A stretch of 51,994 nt of DNA from Vicingus serpentipes (GTDB taxonomy: Bacteria > Bacteroidota > Bacteroidia > Flavobacteriales_E > Vicingaceae): positions 1 through 51,994 of the forward strand of contig JAGFIT010000093.1 of assembly GCA_024103385.1 (NCBI GenBank), in the 5' to 3' direction. The position numbers and the translations under genes are program-made. Shown in pieces: positions 15,552 to 23,860 of this stretch. The notes under the pieces are model-generated. The model ran no database searches, had not been told where the DNA came from, and was given only the letters and a program-made list of their open reading frames with translations. The stretch's first letter is position 1, and every line of letters begins with the position of its first letter.

Positions 15552-17876
15552 ATGAAAGTATGCATAGCCGAAAAACCAAGTGTAGCAAGGGAAATTGCTG
15601 CTGTTTTGGGAGCCAACACTAAACGTGATGGTTATTTTGAAGGCAATGGCTATGCAGTCACTTATACTTTTGGCCACCTCTGTACTCTACTAGAACCCAG
15701 CGATTACCATCCTTATTGGAAAAGTTGGCATTTAGATAATTTACCCATGTTGCCCGAAAAGTTCAAAACCAAAGTCACCAAGAATTCAGGCATTCAAAAG
15801 CAGTTTAAAATTGTAAAAAGTTTATTTGATAAAGCCAGTTTGGTTATTAATTGTGGGGATGCTGGACAAGAAGGAGAATTGATACAGCGCTGGGTTATCG
15901 ACCAAGCAGGTTACAAGGGAGAAGTACAACGTTTATGGATTTCTTCCTTAACCACCGAAGCCATTAAAGAAGGTTTTAAGAACTTAAAACCTGCTAAACA
16001 ATACGATAATTTGTATTATGCTGGTTTTTCTAGAGCTATTGGCGATTGGTTGTTAGGAATGAATGCTACCCGATTGTACACGCTAAAACATGGTGGATAC
16101 AAACAAGTATTGTCGGTAGGAAGAGTACAAACTCCCACCCTTGCTATGGTGGTAAACCGTTTTAAAGAAATTGAAAATTTTAAAACTACTCCTTACTGGG
16201 AACTGCAAACCCTTTACCGAGATACGCTCTTTAATTGTGAAGAAGGACGGTTTACCAATCAGGAAGAAGGGCAAACTTTAGCCAATCGAGTAAAAGCAGC
16301 AGCATTTGAAATTGTTTCCATCACCAAAAAGGCAGGAAAAGAATATGCCCCAAAATTATTCGATTTAACGGGATTACAGGTGTATTGCAATACCAAGTTC
16401 GGTTATTCTGCTGATGACACCTTAAAAACCGTGCAAGGACTTTATGAGCGAAAATTAGTAACCTACCCGAGAGTAGATACTACCTTTCTACCTAATGATG
16501 TATATCCTAAAGTACAAGGTATATTACAGCAACTCACCAATTACCAAGTGCTTATTGAACCTTTACTGGGGAAGAAAATTAAAAAACCAAGCAACGTTTT
16601 TAACGATAAAAAAGTAACCGATCACCATGCCATTATTCCTACCGGAGTACAAAACCACATGAACGACCACGAAGCTAAAGTGTATGACATCATTACCAGG
16701 CGTTTTATAGCCGTTTTTCATGATGATTGTGAAGTAGACAATACTGTAGTTATTGGTAAAGCCGATGAAATTACTTTTAAAACCACTGGAAAAGTAATTC
16801 AGAAAAAAGGATGGCGAATTGTTTTTGATAATTCAACTGAACTTAATACAGAAACTAATCCTCCAGAAAATAAGGAAGAAGACGTATTACCTGCTTTTGT
16901 AAAAGGAGAAAAAGGACCACATGAGCCTTCATTTTTAACTAAAGAAACCAAGCCTCCCAACATGTATACTGAAGCGACCTTACTAAGAGCCATGGAAACT
17001 GCAGGAAAGCAAGTAGATGATGAAGAGTTACGAGACCTCATGAAAGAAAATGGAATAGGTCGGCCTTCCACCAGAGCTAACATTATTGAGACCTTGTTTA
17101 GAAGAAAGTACATTGTAAGAAACAAGAAACAGCTCGTACCTACCTCAACAGGTATACAATTGATTGACACCATCCAAAACAAACTATTAACTTCTGCAGA
17201 GTTAACAGGAACTTGGGAGAAACACTTAAAGGAAATTGAGCAAGGAAACTACAATGCAGGCATCTTTATCCATGAAATGAAAAAGATGGTAAACGAGCTG
17301 GTTTATGAAGTAAAACAAGAACGAGAAGGACCTAAGATATCACATGCTACAGCTAAACCTAGTAAAAAAATTCCTGTTTCCACAGGAAAGGGATCCATTA
17401 CTAGTGAAAAGTGCCCTAAATGTAAAAAGGGAAACATCATTAAAGGAAAAACTGCTTATGGATGTAGTAATCATCAATCGGGTTGTGATTTTAGATTACC
17501 CTTTAGTTTTATGGGAAAAAAAATACCTGAAAAACAGTTCATTCGTCTCCTTCAAAAAGGAAGTACCGTCAATTTAAAAGGATTTAAAAGTGATTCTGAG
17601 AACATTAAAGGTCAGCTTGAGTTAAATAACTCTTATAATCTGGTTATCAAAGAAGAAGAACTAAAAAATAAAACAACAAAAGCCACCAATTCGTCTTCTA
17701 TGATTTGCCCTAAATGTAAAAAAGGAAACATCATCAAAGGAAAAACTGCTTATGGGTGTAGTGAGTACAAATCAGGTTGTAATTTTGTGTTCCCTTTTGA
17801 AAATATACGAACAAAAGCTGCTGGAAAACCCCTCACTAAAGAATTGGTGTATGAGATATTAGAAGGAGAGAGATAA
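15552..17876 (+). CDS. topB: DNA topoisomerase III (type IA) with two C-terminal zinc ribbons
   Basis: A 774-residue type IA topoisomerase that passes single strands to resolve recombination and replication intermediates. The TOPRIM domain begins at residue 1 (MKVCIAEKPSVAREIAAVLG, with DAGQEGELIQR supplying the acidic metal site). The active tyrosine is Y305 in LVTYPRVDTTFLP. DHHAIIPTG and the late GIGRPSTRANIIETL block are also present. The C-terminus carries two zinc-ribbon repeats near residues 621-650 and 719-748, each with CPKCKKGNIIKGKTAYGCS; they are 54/57 identical in DNA, so the duplication is recent or homogenised. The zinc modules distinguish it from E. coli TopB (653 residues). 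It has its own start and no evident operon partner. Confidence 0.93.
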   Translation: MKVCIAEKPSVAREIAAVLGANTKRDGYFEGNGYAVTYTFGHLCTLLEPSDYHPYWKSWHLDNLPMLPEKFKTKVTKNSGIQKQFKIVKSLFDKASLVINCGDAGQEGELIQRWVIDQAGYKGEVQRLWISSLTTEAIKEGFKNLKPAKQYDNLYYAGFSRAIGDWLLGMNATRLYTLKHGGYKQVLSVGRVQTPTLAMVVNRFKEIENFKTTPYWELQTLYRDTLFNCEEGRFTNQEEGQTLANRVKAAAFEIVSITKKAGKEYAPKLFDLTGLQVYCNTKFGYSADDTLKTVQGLYERKLVTYPRVDTTFLPNDVYPKVQGILQQLTNYQVLIEPLLGKKIKKPSNVFNDKKVTDHHAIIPTGVQNHMNDHEAKVYDIITRRFIAVFHDDCEVDNTVVIGKADEITFKTTGKVIQKKGWRIVFDNSTELNTETNPPENKEEDVLPAFVKGEKGPHEPSFLTKETKPPNMYTEATLLRAMETAGKQVDDEELRDLMKENGIGRPSTRANIIETLFRRKYIVRNKKQLVPTSTGIQLIDTIQNKLLTSAELTGTWEKHLKEIEQGNYNAGIFIHEMKKMVNELVYEVKQEREGPKISHATAKPSKKIPVSTGKGSITSEKCPKCKKGNIIKGKTAYGCSNHQSGCDFRLPFSFMGKKIPEKQFIRLLQKGSTVNLKGFKSDSENIKGQLELNNSYNLVIKEEELKNKTTKATNSSSMICPKCKKGNIIKGKTAYGCSEYKSGCNFVFPFENIRTKAAGKPLTKELVYEILEGER
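17412..17762 (+). repeat. Near-identical 57-bp direct repeat inside topB
   Basis: Copies at 17412-17468 and 17706-17762 differ at only three positions. They encode the first half of each zinc ribbon and are spaced by 294 bases (98 codons), keeping the frame. The sequence between is much less similar, so the repeats look like a recent duplication or gene-conversion tract. Confidence 0.85.
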
Positions 17877-17982
17877 AACGAATTTCGACCTCAATTCTCC
17901 CTCAAGGAAGGGTATTTCCAAAGCTAAGTATTAGACGACAAAAGACTACTCAAGTTTCTTAATAAAACATTATCTTTATCCA

Positions 17983-18774
17983 ATGATACATTCACTTTTA
18001 TTCATCACCTTTCGTTGGCTAGATTTAGTGGACATCTTATTTGTGTCCATTATTATTTATCAACTTTACAAGTTGGCTAAAGGAACCATAGCCATTCGAA
18101 TTTTCTTGGCTATTTTGGCGATTTACCTCTTTTGGAAAATAGTTTCTGCTTTTCAAATGAAGTTACTAAGTGAAATTTTAGGTCAATTTATTAGCATTGG
18201 AGTACTGGCATTAATCATTGTATTTCAACAAGAAATCAGGCGTTTTTTGTTGATGATTGGGAACAATAAGTTTTTTTCAAAAGGAAAAGGAAGTAAATTC
18301 TTAAGGCTCATGAATATAAATGAGAATAAAAAAGAACAACTCAACTTGGGGCAGATTATTATGGCTGTTCACAACCTATCAAAAACAAAAACTGGCGCTT
18401 TAATAATTCTTGATCTCCATTCAGAATTAAAATACTATACCAAATCCGGAGAATTTATTGATGCTAAAACTTCTTCTGCTTTATTAGAAAATATTTTCTT
18501 TAAAAATAGTCCAATGCATGATGGTGGTGTAATTATAGCAAACAATAGAATTATTGCGGCAAGATGTATCTTACCTATATCGGAAAATCAAAACTTTCCT
18601 GCGCACTTTGGATTACGACACCGAGCTGCCGCTGGAATTACCGAAACCTCTCAAGCTATAGCCATTATCACTTCAGAAGAAACAGGAAAAATATCCTACG
18701 CTGAAGAAGGAAATGTTAATTATAATGTGTCTATAGAGGAATTAAACGAAAAACTTAAAAAAGAAATAAGCTAG
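17983..18774 (+). CDS. cdaA: Membrane diadenylate cyclase CdaA (c-di-AMP synthase)
   Basis: A 263-residue enzyme making cyclic di-AMP from two ATP, the nucleotide that controls potassium and turgor. Three membrane helices lie at about 10-28, 36-56 and 66-90. The DAC domain covers 110-255, with RHR at 212-214 and the SEETG block near 227. The usual DGA motif reads DGG here (180-182, in PMHDGGVII), a single conservative change next to the adenine/metal site. Length and topology fit CdaA. It starts 42 bases before the PaaZ-like gene on the same strand and could share a transcript with it. No CdaR/GlmM partner is adjacent, unlike in Firmicutes. Confidence 0.92.
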   Translation: MIHSLLFITFRWLDLVDILFVSIIIYQLYKLAKGTIAIRIFLAILAIYLFWKIVSAFQMKLLSEILGQFISIGVLALIIVFQQEIRRFLLMIGNNKFFSKGKGSKFLRLMNINENKKEQLNLGQIIMAVHNLSKTKTGALIILDLHSELKYYTKSGEFIDAKTSSALLENIFFKNSPMHDGGVIIANNRIIAARCILPISENQNFPAHFGLRHRAAAGITETSQAIAIITSEETGKISYAEEGNVNYNVSIEELNEKLKKEIS

Positions 18775-18816
18775 CTAAAAAAACATCTATTTTAGAAGTC
18801 TTAAATAAAAATTCTT

Positions 18817-20862
18817 ATGAAGATAAAAAATTACGCACAAGGAAAATGGGTTGATGGTGATGGAGAAGGAAAACCGTTATTTAACGCCATTACAGGTGAA
18901 ACCGTTGGAACAGTCTCAAGTGAAGGGTTAGATTTTGCTGCAATGATGGATTACGCTAGAAAAACTGGTGGACCAGCTCTTCGAAAAATGACATTCCAAG
19001 AAAGAGGCTTAATGCTGAAATCTTTGGCTATGCATTTAATTGGTATTAAAAAGAAATTTTACGCAGTAAGTGCATACACTGGTGCTACTAAAGTAGATAG
19101 CTGGATAGATATTGAAGGAGGTATTGGAAACTTATTTGCCAATGCCAGCTTGAGAAGACAATTTGGTGATCAACCATTTTACGTAGAAGGTGAAATGGCT
19201 CCTCTATCTAAAGAAGGTACATTTATTGGTCATCACATTATGTTTCCTAAACAAGGTGTCGCTATTCATATCAACGCATTTAACTTTCCCATCTGGGGAA
19301 TGCTAGAGAAAATAGCGGTTAACTTTATGGCGGGTGTTCCAGCTATTGTTAAACCAGCTGCTTTAACCTCTTACTTAACTGAAGCAATGGTTCAAGAAAT
19401 TATTGATTCTAAAATTCTACCTGAAGGAGCATTACAGCTAATTTGCGGTTCTGCTAATGGCATTTTAGATCATGTTACTAATCAAGATGTGGTTACGTTT
19501 ACAGGTTCTGCATCGACAGGGAAAATGCTAAAAGCACATCCTCAACTTACTGAAGAGGCTGTACCTTTCAATATGGAAGCAGATTCTTTAAATGCTTCTG
19601 TATTAGGTGAGGATGCTGTTCCGGGAACTGAAGAGTTTGATCTTTTCATAAAAGAAGTTCAACGAGAAATGACCGTTAAAGCTGGTCAAAAATGTACTGC
19701 TGTTCGTAGAATTATTGTACCCGAAAAACTAGTTGAAGATGTACAGATAGCTTTAGGACAACGACTAAGTAAAACTGTTGTTGGAGATCCTGCCAACGAA
19801 GAAGTAAGAATGGGTGCCTTGGCTGGGAAATCTCAAGTAGAAGAAGTAAAAGAAAAAGTACAAAAGCTATCCAAATCGCAAGAAATGGTTTTCGGTGATT
19901 TAGAAAATTTTGAAGTTACTGGTGCGGATAAGAATAAAGGAGCTTTCCTATCTCCTATCTTATTCTTAAACAACGATCCTTTTAAAAATACTGACTGTCA
20001 CAACATTGAAGCTTTTGGTCCTGTATCTACTATTATTCCTTACAAAGACCTCAACGAAGCGATAGAATTGGCCAAAATGGGGAAAGGATCTTTAGTTTGC
20101 TCTATTGTAACCAATGATGATAAAATTGCTCAAGAATTTGTGTTAGGGGCAGCTTGTATGCATGGTAGAATATTGGTTTTAAATGCTGCTTGTGCTAAAG
20201 AAAGTACTGGGCACGGTTCTCCAATGCCACTATTAACACATGGTGGACCAGGACGAGCTGGAGGTGGTGAAGAAATGGGTGGAAAAAGAGGAATATTACA
20301 TTACATGCAACGAACAGCCATACAAGGGTCTCCAACAATGTTGACTAAAATCACTAACCAATATCAATATGGAGGTGAACAAATAGAGTACGATAAACAC
20401 GTTTTCCAAAAATATTTTGAAGAAATTGAAATAGGAGAAACGGTGATTACCCGAAAACATACGGTTTTAGAGGCTGACATTGTTAACTTCGCTAACGTAA
20501 GTGGAGACAACTTTTATGCTCATGTTGATGCTACTTCTTTAGAAGGAACCATTTTTGAAAGAAACGTAGCACACGGTTATTGGATATTATCTAAAGCTGC
20601 CGGATTATTCGTAGATGGTAAAAAGGGTCCCGTATTATTAAACTACGGATTGGATGAATGCCGTTTTACAAAACCTGTTTATCCAGGAATGACCATCGGT
20701 GTCCGTTTTACTGCTAAAGAGAAAATATCTCAAGAAAAGAAAGACGAAAACGATATTAAAAAAGGAATAGTAAAATTTTTGGTGGATGTGTACGATGAAA
20801 CAGGAGAAACTGTAGCTTTGGCGACCATATTAACTATGGTTAAATTTAAAAATCAGGATTGA
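18817..20862 (+). CDS. paaZ: PaaZ-like bifunctional aldehyde dehydrogenase / MaoC hydratase
   Basis: A 681-residue fusion. The N-terminal aldehyde dehydrogenase (about 1-525) has the general base Glu254 (FNMEADSLNA) and nucleophile Cys293 (GQKCTAVRR). The C-terminal MaoC-type hydratase (about 545-680) has VSGDNFYAHVD with its Asp/His pair. In phenylacetate breakdown PaaZ hydrolytically opens the oxepin-CoA ring and oxidises the resulting aldehyde. The match in length and layout is good (E. coli PaaZ: 681). None of the ring-epoxidising paaABCDE genes is in the window, so a broader role in aldehyde or acyl-CoA metabolism is possible. It precedes a VOC protein and an enoyl-CoA hydratase on the same strand. 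Confidence 0.9.
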   Translation: MKIKNYAQGKWVDGDGEGKPLFNAITGETVGTVSSEGLDFAAMMDYARKTGGPALRKMTFQERGLMLKSLAMHLIGIKKKFYAVSAYTGATKVDSWIDIEGGIGNLFANASLRRQFGDQPFYVEGEMAPLSKEGTFIGHHIMFPKQGVAIHINAFNFPIWGMLEKIAVNFMAGVPAIVKPAALTSYLTEAMVQEIIDSKILPEGALQLICGSANGILDHVTNQDVVTFTGSASTGKMLKAHPQLTEEAVPFNMEADSLNASVLGEDAVPGTEEFDLFIKEVQREMTVKAGQKCTAVRRIIVPEKLVEDVQIALGQRLSKTVVGDPANEEVRMGALAGKSQVEEVKEKVQKLSKSQEMVFGDLENFEVTGADKNKGAFLSPILFLNNDPFKNTDCHNIEAFGPVSTIIPYKDLNEAIELAKMGKGSLVCSIVTNDDKIAQEFVLGAACMHGRILVLNAACAKESTGHGSPMPLLTHGGPGRAGGGEEMGGKRGILHYMQRTAIQGSPTMLTKITNQYQYGGEQIEYDKHVFQKYFEEIEIGETVITRKHTVLEADIVNFANVSGDNFYAHVDATSLEGTIFERNVAHGYWILSKAAGLFVDGKKGPVLLNYGLDECRFTKPVYPGMTIGVRFTAKEKISQEKKDENDIKKGIVKFLVDVYDETGETVALATILTMVKFKNQD

Positions 20863-20950
20863 GTAACAAGTTATTAAGTGATGAGATAAAACGTATATTT
20901 TTTTACGAACTTTCAACTTTAAAAACTTTACCAACTTTTAACTAAAAGAA

Positions 20951-21343
20951 ATGAATCTAAATACAATCACCCCCAACTTAATGGTAAACGATGTAGAAGA
21001 AACCATCGAATACTATACAGATATTTTAGGCTTTACTTTATTAAGAACAGTTCCTGAAGAAGGAAAGTTAGACTGGGCAATGGTAAAGAGAAATGATGTG
21101 GTAATGATGTTTCAATCATCCAAAAGTTTAAAAACCAAAATGCCTCGTTTACAAGGTGAAAAACCTGGTGGCGGATTAACTTTTTACATTAAAGTGGATG
21201 GTATTGCAGAACTACACAATCAACTTTTTGATAATGAAGTAGAAATTATATCTGAATTAGAAAGCACCTTTTATGACACCATTGAATTCTCAATAATTGA
21301 CGTGAATGGATATGTGTTGACTTTTTCGGAGGAACAAAACTAA
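20951..21343 (+). CDS. VOC superfamily (glyoxalase-like) protein
   Basis: A 130-residue vicinal oxygen chelate protein built from two beta-alpha-beta-beta-beta modules: LNTITPNLMVNDVEETIEYY with LGFTLLRT at the start, and GGGLTFYIKVDGIAELHNQL with a closing VNGYVLTFSEE. The family includes glyoxalases, epimerases and antibiotic-binding proteins, and this short form resembles bleomycin-resistance-like proteins. The residues that would hold the metal (His/Glu at the usual three or four places) are not all evident, so activity is uncertain. It lies between PaaZ and an enoyl-CoA hydratase, which hints at a link to CoA-thioester metabolism such as methylmalonyl-CoA epimerisation, but this is speculation. 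Confidence 0.82.
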   Translation: MNLNTITPNLMVNDVEETIEYYTDILGFTLLRTVPEEGKLDWAMVKRNDVVMMFQSSKSLKTKMPRLQGEKPGGGLTFYIKVDGIAELHNQLFDNEVEIISELESTFYDTIEFSIIDVNGYVLTFSEEQN

Positions 21344-21410
21344 ACACCTCCCTACCCCTCCTTTCTAGGAGGGAACCTCCCCTCTAAAAAGAGGGGATTA
21401 AGGGGTGTGT
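21344..21410. repeat. Nested GC-rich palindromic element, copy 1 (compact)
   Basis: ACACCTCCCTACCCCTCC opens the element and GGGGATTAAGGGGTGTGT closes it; these outer arms pair. Inside are two small hairpins, CTCCTTTCTAGGAG and CCCCTCTAAAAAGAGGGG. The two halves can also pair with one another. Related copies with longer interiors flank parC at 46207-46322 and 49145-49274. It stands between the VOC and hydratase genes. Confidence 0.8.
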
Positions 21411-21423
21411 AAAATAATAAAAC

Positions 21424-22194
21424 ATGAACGCAGTAGAACAAGGAACAGTCGAATTTACAATTAACGAAAAAGGAATTGCTACCATTACCTTTTTTCATCC
21501 TTTAAGTAATTCATTACCAGGGAAAGTATTAAATCAATTAGCCAATACCATTACTGATGTAGGGAATAAAAATGAGGTTAAAGTGATTATATTAAAATCA
21601 GCTGGTGATAGAGCTTTTTGTGCTGGAGCAAGTTTTGATGAATTAATATCTATTAATGATTTAGAGACAGGAAAAGTATTTTTCTCAGGTTTTGCTAATG
21701 TAATTAACGCTGCTCGGAAATGCCCTAAACTAATAATTGGTCGGGTACAAGGAAAAGCTGTTGGAGGAGGAGTTGGAATGGCTAGTGCTGTAGATTTTTG
21801 CTATGCTACCAAATTTGCTTCCGTTAAATTAAGTGAATTAGCGGTAGGAATTGGTCCTTTTGTAGTTGGACCAGCAGTAGAACGTAAAGTAGGCACTTCT
21901 GCTATGAGCATGATGGCCATTAACGCCACCGAATGGTATTCGGCTGAGTGGGCCAAAGAAAAATCGTTGTATGCAGAAATTTTTGACTCTGTAGAGGAAA
22001 TGGATGAAGCTATTGAGAAGTTAGCCAATCAGCTAGCTGGTTCTAACCCTGAAGCAATGAGTATGCTCAAAAAAGTATTTTGGGAAGGAACAGAAAACTG
22101 GGATCAATTACTTTTAGAAAGAGCTGCTATGAGTGGGCAATTGGTGCTTTCTGATTTTACCAAAAATGCTATAAATTCTTTCAAAAAGAAATAA
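21424..22194 (+). CDS. Enoyl-CoA hydratase/isomerase family protein
   Basis: A 256-residue crotonase-fold enzyme. The oxyanion-hole segments are visible as RAFCAGASFDEL and GRVQGKAVGGGVGMAS. Of the two catalytic glutamates of classical hydratases, the first (in GGG.E.A) is replaced by glycine here, while the second is kept in LSELAVGIGP. Single-Glu members act as isomerases or as hydratases of special substrates, so the exact reaction is unclear. Its place after PaaZ suggests a PaaF/PaaG-like step in a CoA-ester pathway. The start ATG at 21424 lies 13 bases beyond the palindromic element. Confidence 0.85.
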   Translation: MNAVEQGTVEFTINEKGIATITFFHPLSNSLPGKVLNQLANTITDVGNKNEVKVIILKSAGDRAFCAGASFDELISINDLETGKVFFSGFANVINAARKCPKLIIGRVQGKAVGGGVGMASAVDFCYATKFASVKLSELAVGIGPFVVGPAVERKVGTSAMSMMAINATEWYSAEWAKEKSLYAEIFDSVEEMDEAIEKLANQLAGSNPEAMSMLKKVFWEGTENWDQLLLERAAMSGQLVLSDFTKNAINSFKKK

Positions 22195-22282
22195 TTTTTT
22201 ATGCAAAAGTGTGACTTATATCACTCTTTTTTTAATAACTGCTTTCTAACTTTGGCTAAATTATTAATTAATAATCTAGCAT

Positions 22283-22702
22283 ATGAGTCAAACAATAGAA
22301 TTAAATCAAGGAGAAATAAAAGTTAATTTTTCATCACCAACTTCAGGTAAAGTGTCCTTTTCAGATTTAGGTCTAAAAGATGAGGATTTAGTTTTTGAAA
22401 GCGGATTAGTACGATTAGTTTTCGATTTCGAAGGAATTGGAGAGCACCATTATTTTAAGATGCCCACCTTAGAAATTTCTTACCAAGAAGAAATGACTGA
22501 AACACATTGGCAATGTGACTTTAACAAAGAAACTATTTTGGATAAAACGGACCATCATGGCCATTCAACCATTATCTTATTAAATAGAAACAAGTTAAGT
22601 GAATTGGAGCATCACCACCAAAATAAATTAATTGTGCATGGTGAATTTCCACAAGCAGCTCACGTAATTGCTGATAAATCGTTCATCAATTTTTTCTTAT
22701 AA
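22283..22702 (+). CDS. Hypothetical protein, His-containing beta-rich
   Basis: A 139-residue soluble protein I do not recognise. It has no signal peptide or membrane helix. It is rich in alternating strands (KVSFSDLGL, GLVRLVFDFEGIGEHHYFKM) and contains two histidine clusters, TDHHGHSTII and SELEHHHQNK, suggesting bound metal. A -7-like TAACTTTG lies at 22247-22254, but its -33 partner is weak, so an independent transcript is likely though not certain. A bidirectional terminator follows. The gene is convergent with the M48 protease gene. Short length and lack of neighbours in a pathway leave its role open. Confidence 0.6.
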   Translation: MSQTIELNQGEIKVNFSSPTSGKVSFSDLGLKDEDLVFESGLVRLVFDFEGIGEHHYFKMPTLEISYQEEMTETHWQCDFNKETILDKTDHHGHSTIILLNRNKLSELEHHHQNKLIVHGEFPQAAHVIADKSFINFFL

Positions 22703-22727
22703 TATAAAAAGAACGCCTATCTATAAC

Positions 22728-22757
22728 AAAAAAGCTGCATAACTGCAGCTTTTTTTA
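22728..22757. terminator. Bidirectional intrinsic terminator
   Basis: AAAAAAGCTGCA, loop TAAC, then TGCAGCTTTTTTT form a short stem with A and T runs on both sides. It lies between the convergent hypothetical gene and the M48 protease gene, ending the long prmA-to-protease run. Confidence 0.88.
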
Positions 22758-22761
22758 TTTT

Positions 22762-23571
22762 TTAATTACTCTGGGGAGTATAATAAGATTCCGCATTAGG
22801 TAACCATTCTTTTATCCGTTCTATACGCGTATCGTGACCTGGATGAGTACTTAAAAATTCTGGAACACTTCCTCCTCCTCCAGCAGCACTCATTCTTTCC
22901 CAAAAAGGAATAGCTTCTTTTGGCTGATAACCAGCCATTGCCATAAACACCATCCCTAACTTATCTGCTTCACTCTCCTGATTTCTACTAAACGCTAATA
23001 TTCCTAACCCTGCTCCAACTCCGTAAGCTCCCAAAAATAAAGCTTGGGTTTCTTGAGGTTTATCTTTCATGTAAACAGCTATCGCTACACCTCCTGCAGC
23101 TGCTAATATTCCTTGACTCATTCTTTCATTACCATGTCTGGCAATTGCATGTGCTATTTCATGTCCCATCACTACGGCTAACCCTTCGTCTGACTGCGCC
23201 ACTGGTAATAATCCTTGATAAACGACAACCTTCCCACCAGGCATTGCCCAAGCATTAACCAAGTTTTGATTCACCAAATTAAATTCCCATTTGTAATTTT
23301 TAATTCTTTTTGATTGATTATTATCGTGCATATATTTTTCTACTGCATGAGCTATTCTAGCTCCTACTCTCTTAACTTGTTTTGTCTCAGCAATACCATC
23401 AGAAGAAGGAGGATTCTCCTGTAAAAATGTACGATATTGCACTAAACTCATACTCATCAATTCACTTTCTGGAATTAATGTTATTTGCTTCCTACCAGAT
23501 ATAGGTACCTTCGCACACGATAAAATACCAATTACAACAACTACGATTAAATAAATTTTAATTGATTTCAT
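22762..23571 (-). CDS. M48 family metalloprotease, lipoprotein (LoiP/BepA-like)
   Basis: A 269-residue zinc metalloprotease anchored by a lipid. The signal peptide ends in the lipobox ILSC with the lipidated Cys at 19. The zinc site HEIAH is at 137-141 and the third ligand is in ESEAD (199-203). A Gly/Ala-rich stretch at 154-195 could be a hydrophobic plug. Homologues degrade misfolded outer-membrane proteins. It is the last gene of a minus-strand run, ten bases after clpS, in which two giant envelope proteins are encoded, so a quality-control role for those proteins is attractive. No PDZ or TPR domain is seen, so LoiP-like fits better than BepA. Confidence 0.9.
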   Translation of the reverse strand: MKSIKIYLIVVVVIGILSCAKVPISGRKQITLIPESELMSMSLVQYRTFLQENPPSSDGIAETKQVKRVGARIAHAVEKYMHDNNQSKRIKNYKWEFNLVNQNLVNAWAMPGGKVVVYQGLLPVAQSDEGLAVVMGHEIAHAIARHGNERMSQGILAAAGGVAIAVYMKDKPQETQALFLGAYGVGAGLGILAFSRNQESEADKLGMVFMAMAGYQPKEAIPFWERMSAAGGGGSVPEFLSTHPGHDTRIERIKEWLPNAESYYTPQSN

Positions 23572-23581
23572 GATGACAATT

Positions 23582-23857
23582 TTATTCTACCTCTACAGTT
23601 AATCCTTTACTTGACAATGCTTCATGCATTGGTTTCAAATCCTCAAAGGCTCCCTTTTTCACTACACATTTCCCTTTATAATGAACTAAAAAGGCACATT
23701 GTTCCGCTTGGATTACATCATGACCACACACCTTAACCAATAAGTTAATTACGTAATCAAAAGTATTCACATCATCATTGTATAAAACAATTTGGTGTTC
23801 TTTAGAAATAATTTCTTCCAAATCAATTTCGAATGCTTCTTTTGTTTGATTAATCAT
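23582..23857 (-). CDS. clpS: ClpS adaptor protein
   Basis: A 91-residue adaptor that delivers proteins with bulky N-terminal residues (the N-degron pathway) to the ClpAP/ClpCP protease. The core matches well: HQIVLYNDDVNTFDYVINLL contains the ligand-binding NDD segment, followed by CGHDVIQAEQCAFLVHYKGKCVVKKG. N- and C-terminal extensions are short. It lies three bases after giant B and ten before the M48 protease gene, so it is very probably co-transcribed with both. The prmA-clpS association occurs in other Flavobacteriales genomes as far as I recall; here two giant genes sit between the pair. Confidence 0.93.
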   Translation of the reverse strand: MINQTKEAFEIDLEEIISKEHQIVLYNDDVNTFDYVINLLVKVCGHDVIQAEQCAFLVHYKGKCVVKKGAFEDLKPMHEALSSKGLTVEVE

Positions 23858-23860
23858 TTT

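Noticed and set aside
17881-17930. Another copy of the GC-rich palindromic element after topB
   Set aside because: Only short pieces (CTCCCTCAAGGAAGGG) resemble it; the outer arms are absent.
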